Below are positions 5,909 to 8,277 of a stretch of 8,277 nt of DNA, piece after piece. The notes under the pieces are model-generated. The model saw nothing but the letters and a program-made list of their open reading frames with translations, made no database searches and had not been told where the DNA came from. Source of the stretch: Porphyromonadaceae bacterium (GTDB lineage Bacteria; Bacteroidota; Bacteroidia; Bacteroidales; Paludibacteraceae); contig CAJPPQ010000051.1 of assembly GCA_905372605.1 (NCBI GenBank), positions 1 through 8,277 of the forward strand, given 5' to 3'. The position numbers and the translations under genes are program-made. The first letter of the stretch is position 1, and each line of letters begins with the position of its first letter.

Positions 5909-7252
5909 TTATTTTATCCAACCTTCGTATGTGAATTTACATTGACGGAATTCGGGCGATATATATATATAAGTATCTTTTATTTTGTTTTTTATCCACT
6001 TAGAAAGTATCTCTTGGCTTTTTACATTTTCGCAGTATCGTTTTATTACCTGATAGTCGTCGGTGAGATTGGCTTTGTGTGAGTCGAGTTTGTCTTTAAC
6101 TTTCACTATTACATACACTTCTCTTCCAAGCTGCGGGTCTATAATTGTGATTGGTGCCGAGATATCGCCTTTTTGCATATTGTATACCTGTTTGGCTATG
6201 TCGGCAGGTAGATTCTGGTATTCGAAGCGAGTGGAGCCGTTATTGGCGTTCGACATCAGACCTCCGTTGAATTTGGTGTTTTTGTCCGACGAAAAGTTTG
6301 TTGCTGCCTCTTCGAAAGTAAGTCGATTGTTTTTTATCTCATTTGCAATACTGTCGAGGCGTGCAAGAGTAGCTGTCTTTACACTATTAGATACTTTCGG
6401 ACGCATCAGTATATGCCTGCAATTGATACGGTCGCCTTTGCGTTCGACAAGCTGTATAATGTGGTATCCATAAACGGTTTCCACTACACGCGATACTTTG
6501 CCCACCTCTTGAAGGTCGAAAGCTATATTCGAAAATTCGGGCTCCATCATTCCTCTACCGAAAAAGCCCAAATCGCCACCTTGTTTTGCAGTTGCCTCAT
6601 CTTCGGAATACAAGCGTGCAAGCATAGTGAAGTCTGCATTACCTTTGTTTACACGTTCGGCAAGCTCACGCAGACGCTCTTTCACCGCTTCTTTATCCTC
6701 TTCGCTGATTTGAGGCTCGAGCCTCACTACCTGAACCTCTACCGTAGCGGGCATAGTCGGTATGCTGTCTTGTTTGAGTTCGTTGTAAAATTTGCGAACT
6801 TCGGACGGAGATATTTTGCTGTTGCCTACAATCTTTTGTTGTACTTCTTGTATTATCATTTGGCGTTTGATAGCTTCGAACATCTCTTCGCGTATTTCGT
6901 TGAGCGATTTTTTGAAATATTCTTCGAGTTTTTCTTGCGAACCTATCTCGGCAATATATTGATTTATCTGCATATTGACACGCGTAGATACTTGTCCCTC
7001 GTTTACATATATACTATCGAGCGTAGCCTGGTGCAGAAACAACTGTTGGATTGCTATCTGTTCGGCTATGATGCAGTTTGCATTGCCGGTATCGAATTTA
7101 GTACCATTGTACTGAGCTATTTGGCGTTGTTCTTCTATTTCGGATTTGAGTATCGAATTTTCGCCCACAATCCAGACTATACCGTCTATTGGTTGTTTGG
7201 CACTTATTACTATCGAACTCAGAAATATTACAATTACTATTAACCTTTTCAT
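5909..7252 (-). CDS. surA: SurA-like periplasmic peptidyl-prolyl cis-trans isomerase / chaperone
   Basis: Periplasmic chaperone and prolyl isomerase expected to escort outer-membrane proteins to the BAM complex. At 447 aa it is close to SurA length. It has a signal peptide at 1-18 (cleavage likely after ISA), a SurA_N helical domain at about 20-165, parvulin domain 1 at about 170-272, parvulin domain 2 at about 277-388, and a C-terminal helix at about 395-428. Domain 1 has GGDLGFFGRGMMEPEF (225-240) and GYHIIQL (262-268), but its first strand VEVQVVRL lacks the usual RHIL histidine. Domain 2 has CRHILM (278-283) and NGGLM (329-333), but no GYHI. Each domain therefore keeps a different half of the usual active site. 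It starts 34 bp after the PpiC-like lipoprotein gene. The symbol rests on architecture; orthology with enterobacterial SurA is not proven. Confidence 0.9.
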   Translation of the reverse strand: MKRLIVIVIFLSSIVISAKQPIDGIVWIVGENSILKSEIEEQRQIAQYNGTKFDTGNANCIIAEQIAIQQLFLHQATLDSIYVNEGQVSTRVNMQINQYIAEIGSQEKLEEYFKKSLNEIREEMFEAIKRQMIIQEVQQKIVGNSKISPSEVRKFYNELKQDSIPTMPATVEVQVVRLEPQISEEDKEAVKERLRELAERVNKGNADFTMLARLYSEDEATAKQGGDLGFFGRGMMEPEFSNIAFDLQEVGKVSRVVETVYGYHIIQLVERKGDRINCRHILMRPKVSNSVKTATLARLDSIANEIKNNRLTFEEAATNFSSDKNTKFNGGLMSNANNGSTRFEYQNLPADIAKQVYNMQKGDISAPITIIDPQLGREVYVIVKVKDKLDSHKANLTDDYQVIKRYCENVKSQEILSKWIKNKIKDTYIYISPEFRQCKFTYEGWIK

Positions 7253-7286
7253 TATGTGTGTGTTATTGTGTTCTTTTTGAGGATGG

Positions 7287-8141
7287 TTATTTCTTTCTAT
7301 TAAAATTGATTACAACGTTGCCTTTTTTCTGTTGTTTTTCTAACATATTATTTAGGTAGTTGTCTATAAATGTTTTATCGTTGTTCTCTTGTAGCAAAAA
7401 AGCGATTTCGGTTTTTGCCAATTCGAGTGGCATCTCTGCGTTTTTGGGAAGAATATCTACTATCTTTATCAGATAAACGAACGCATCATCTCTATACTCA
7501 TATATAGTATTAGGTTTCAGGTTGTTGTAGTTGTCGGTTATCTGTTTGGGTACAAGATAACTCATCGTAGTTAGGCTTGTCCATTTTTCGAGGAAAAAAG
7601 AGTAGTCAAACGGCTGTTTGAGGCTCAGACGTTCGATTTCGTCTATCGACTTTTGGTTGGTCTTTTTTAGATTGTCGTGTAATCGTTTGATATTAGGCGA
7701 ATTGCTTGATATGCGAATAACGGCTCCTTTTATCATAGGCTCTGTGAGCAAGAAACGTCCTTTGTTTTTTGCATAAAATTTGATAATATCCTCGTCTGCA
7801 GGGCTATGGCTATTGTCTTTGATTAGTACCTGCTTGTATTTGTTGAGTATAAGTGTTTGTCGATATTCTTCTACCTGTCTGTTGATTTGCTCGTCGTTTT
7901 TATAGTAATCGGCTGCCTCTCTGTACAATATCTGATCTATAGCCCAGTCTTTCAGATAGTTTCTTATATATTCGATACTATCGGGGGAGTTTTTCGATAG
8001 CTCGATAATATTTTTTATATCTGATACTTTCAGTGTCTTATCGAAAGCTTTGGCCACAATATTGTCGGCTACAGTCGTTTGTTTGCCTTTGCAACACAAG
8101 GTAAACACTACAATAGAGGCTATAAATAAATATTTTCGCAT
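7287..8141 (-). CDS. SurA_N/PpiC-type periplasmic lipoprotein with degenerate parvulin region
   Basis: A 284-aa exported protein, first gene of the cluster. The N-terminus MRKYLFIASIVVFTLCCKGK is a short signal ending in two cysteines (C16, C17); lipidation is likely, though the lipobox (TLCC or FTLC) is not canonical. Basic KGK follows, with no acidic surface signal, so a periplasm-facing anchor is inferred. Residues about 25-125 resemble the helical SurA_N-type chaperone domain, including DWAIDQILYREAADYY (65-80) and ADEDIIKFYAKNKGRF (115-130). The rest (about 133-230) lines up loosely with a parvulin fold: LVPKQITDNYNNLKPNTIYE (196-215) resembles the loop before the last strand, and FVYLIKIVD (221-229) takes the place of GYHIIKV. 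The GGDLG motif and active-site His are missing. I infer a chaperone, not an active isomerase, working with the SurA-like protein 34 bp downstream. Automated annotation would probably call it peptidylprolyl isomerase. Confidence 0.75.
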   Translation of the reverse strand: MRKYLFIASIVVFTLCCKGKQTTVADNIVAKAFDKTLKVSDIKNIIELSKNSPDSIEYIRNYLKDWAIDQILYREAADYYKNDEQINRQVEEYRQTLILNKYKQVLIKDNSHSPADEDIIKFYAKNKGRFLLTEPMIKGAVIRISSNSPNIKRLHDNLKKTNQKSIDEIERLSLKQPFDYSFFLEKWTSLTTMSYLVPKQITDNYNNLKPNTIYEYRDDAFVYLIKIVDILPKNAEMPLELAKTEIAFLLQENNDKTFIDNYLNNMLEKQQKKGNVVINFNRKK

Positions 8142-8184
8142 TTATGAGTGAAAACGTAATATTGATATTTCTACTACAAGAATG

Positions 8185-8215
8185 CAAAGTTAGCTTTTTT
8201 ACATAGAAAAACAAA
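8185..8215 (-). promoter_or_regulatory. Bacteroides-type promoter driving the chaperone cluster
   Basis: The minus strand carries TTTG at 8215-8212, a 19-bp spacer, and TAACTTTG at 8192-8185. This is an exact match in both elements and spacing to the -33/-7 consensus (TTTG-N19-TAnnTTTG) of the Bacteroidota primary sigma factor. Transcription would begin near 8178-8180, leaving a leader of about 38 bases before the ATG at 8141. The leader is A/T-rich and has no Shine-Dalgarno site, as usual in this phylum. It is the only complete promoter I find in the window. Confidence 0.7.
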
Positions 8216-8226
8216 GGTACGTCGAT

Positions 8227-8240
8227 TAAAAATATTTTTA
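8227..8240. repeat. Perfect 14-bp AT palindrome upstream of the promoter
   Basis: TAAAAATATTTTTA is its own reverse complement. It lies 11 bp upstream of the -33 element of the cluster promoter. The A/T tracts could act as an UP-like element that improves RNA polymerase binding, or as a site for a dimeric regulator. In an AT-rich gap such a palindrome may also be chance. Confidence 0.35.
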
Positions 8241-8277
8241 GGGCACGGTAATATACAAAAAGAGCTATATGTCAGCC

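Noticed and set aside
6413..7243. A 276-codon plus-strand open frame opposite the surA-like gene
   Set aside because: It lies wholly antisense to a gene with clear domain motifs. Its translation is rich in Phe, Tyr and Leu without domain logic, as expected from the complement of AT-rich coding sequence.
8144..8206. Twenty-codon plus-strand frame starting ATG AGT GAA in the leader of the first gene
   Set aside because: It is antisense to the predicted leader and promoter, very short, and has no supporting promoter or resemblance to a known small protein.
1..8277. Search for mobile elements, CRISPR repeats, tRNA/rRNA genes, riboswitches and defence or toxin genes
   Set aside because: No transposase or integrase motifs, regularly spaced repeats, cloverleaf-like sequences or recognised defence domains were seen; all coding space is taken by envelope and housekeeping genes.

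Overview
The window is AT-rich and looks like ordinary chromosome from a member of the Bacteroidales (phylum Bacteroidota). I infer this from three things. Two genes belong to families largely confined to that phylum (DUF4292 lipoprotein, DUF4199 membrane protein). The first genes are two SurA/PpiC-type chaperone genes in tandem. There is also a textbook Bacteroides-type promoter (TTTG-N19-TAnnTTTG), while classical Shine-Dalgarno sites are essentially absent. I cannot name the genus.

All eight supported protein genes lie on the minus strand and together fill almost the whole window. In transcription order (right to left) they are: a SurA-N-type lipoprotein with a degenerate parvulin region; a two-domain SurA-like periplasmic peptidyl-prolyl isomerase; a four-helix DUF4199 membrane protein; ribulose-phosphate 3-epimerase (rpe, overlapping or nearly overlapping the previous gene); folC; a DUF4292 lipoprotein; an EnvC-like murein hydrolase activator with a catalytically dead LytM domain; and a family-3 membrane acyltransferase. 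The only full promoter I see stands before the first gene at 8185-8215. A second -7 element stands before the DUF4292 gene at 3392-3399 and may start a second transcript. Gaps between genes are 10-65 bp, so partial or complete co-transcription is plausible.

Most of the genes serve the cell envelope. The two PPIase-like proteins are expected to help outer-membrane proteins through the periplasm. DUF4292 resembles LolA/LolB-type lipoprotein carriers. EnvC should switch on a cell-wall amidase at division. The acyltransferase probably decorates an envelope polymer. folC and rpe are housekeeping metabolic genes within the run.

The ends are short non-coding stretches. Positions 1-164 hold inverted repeats that could be transcription ends, and possibly the last 15 codons of a convergent gene. 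Positions 8142-8277 hold the promoter, an AT palindrome, and possibly the first codons of a divergent gene cut by the edge. I find no RNA genes, mobile elements, CRISPR arrays, phage genes or defence genes. I do not see a convincing undescribed system; the findings below are modest and graded accordingly.
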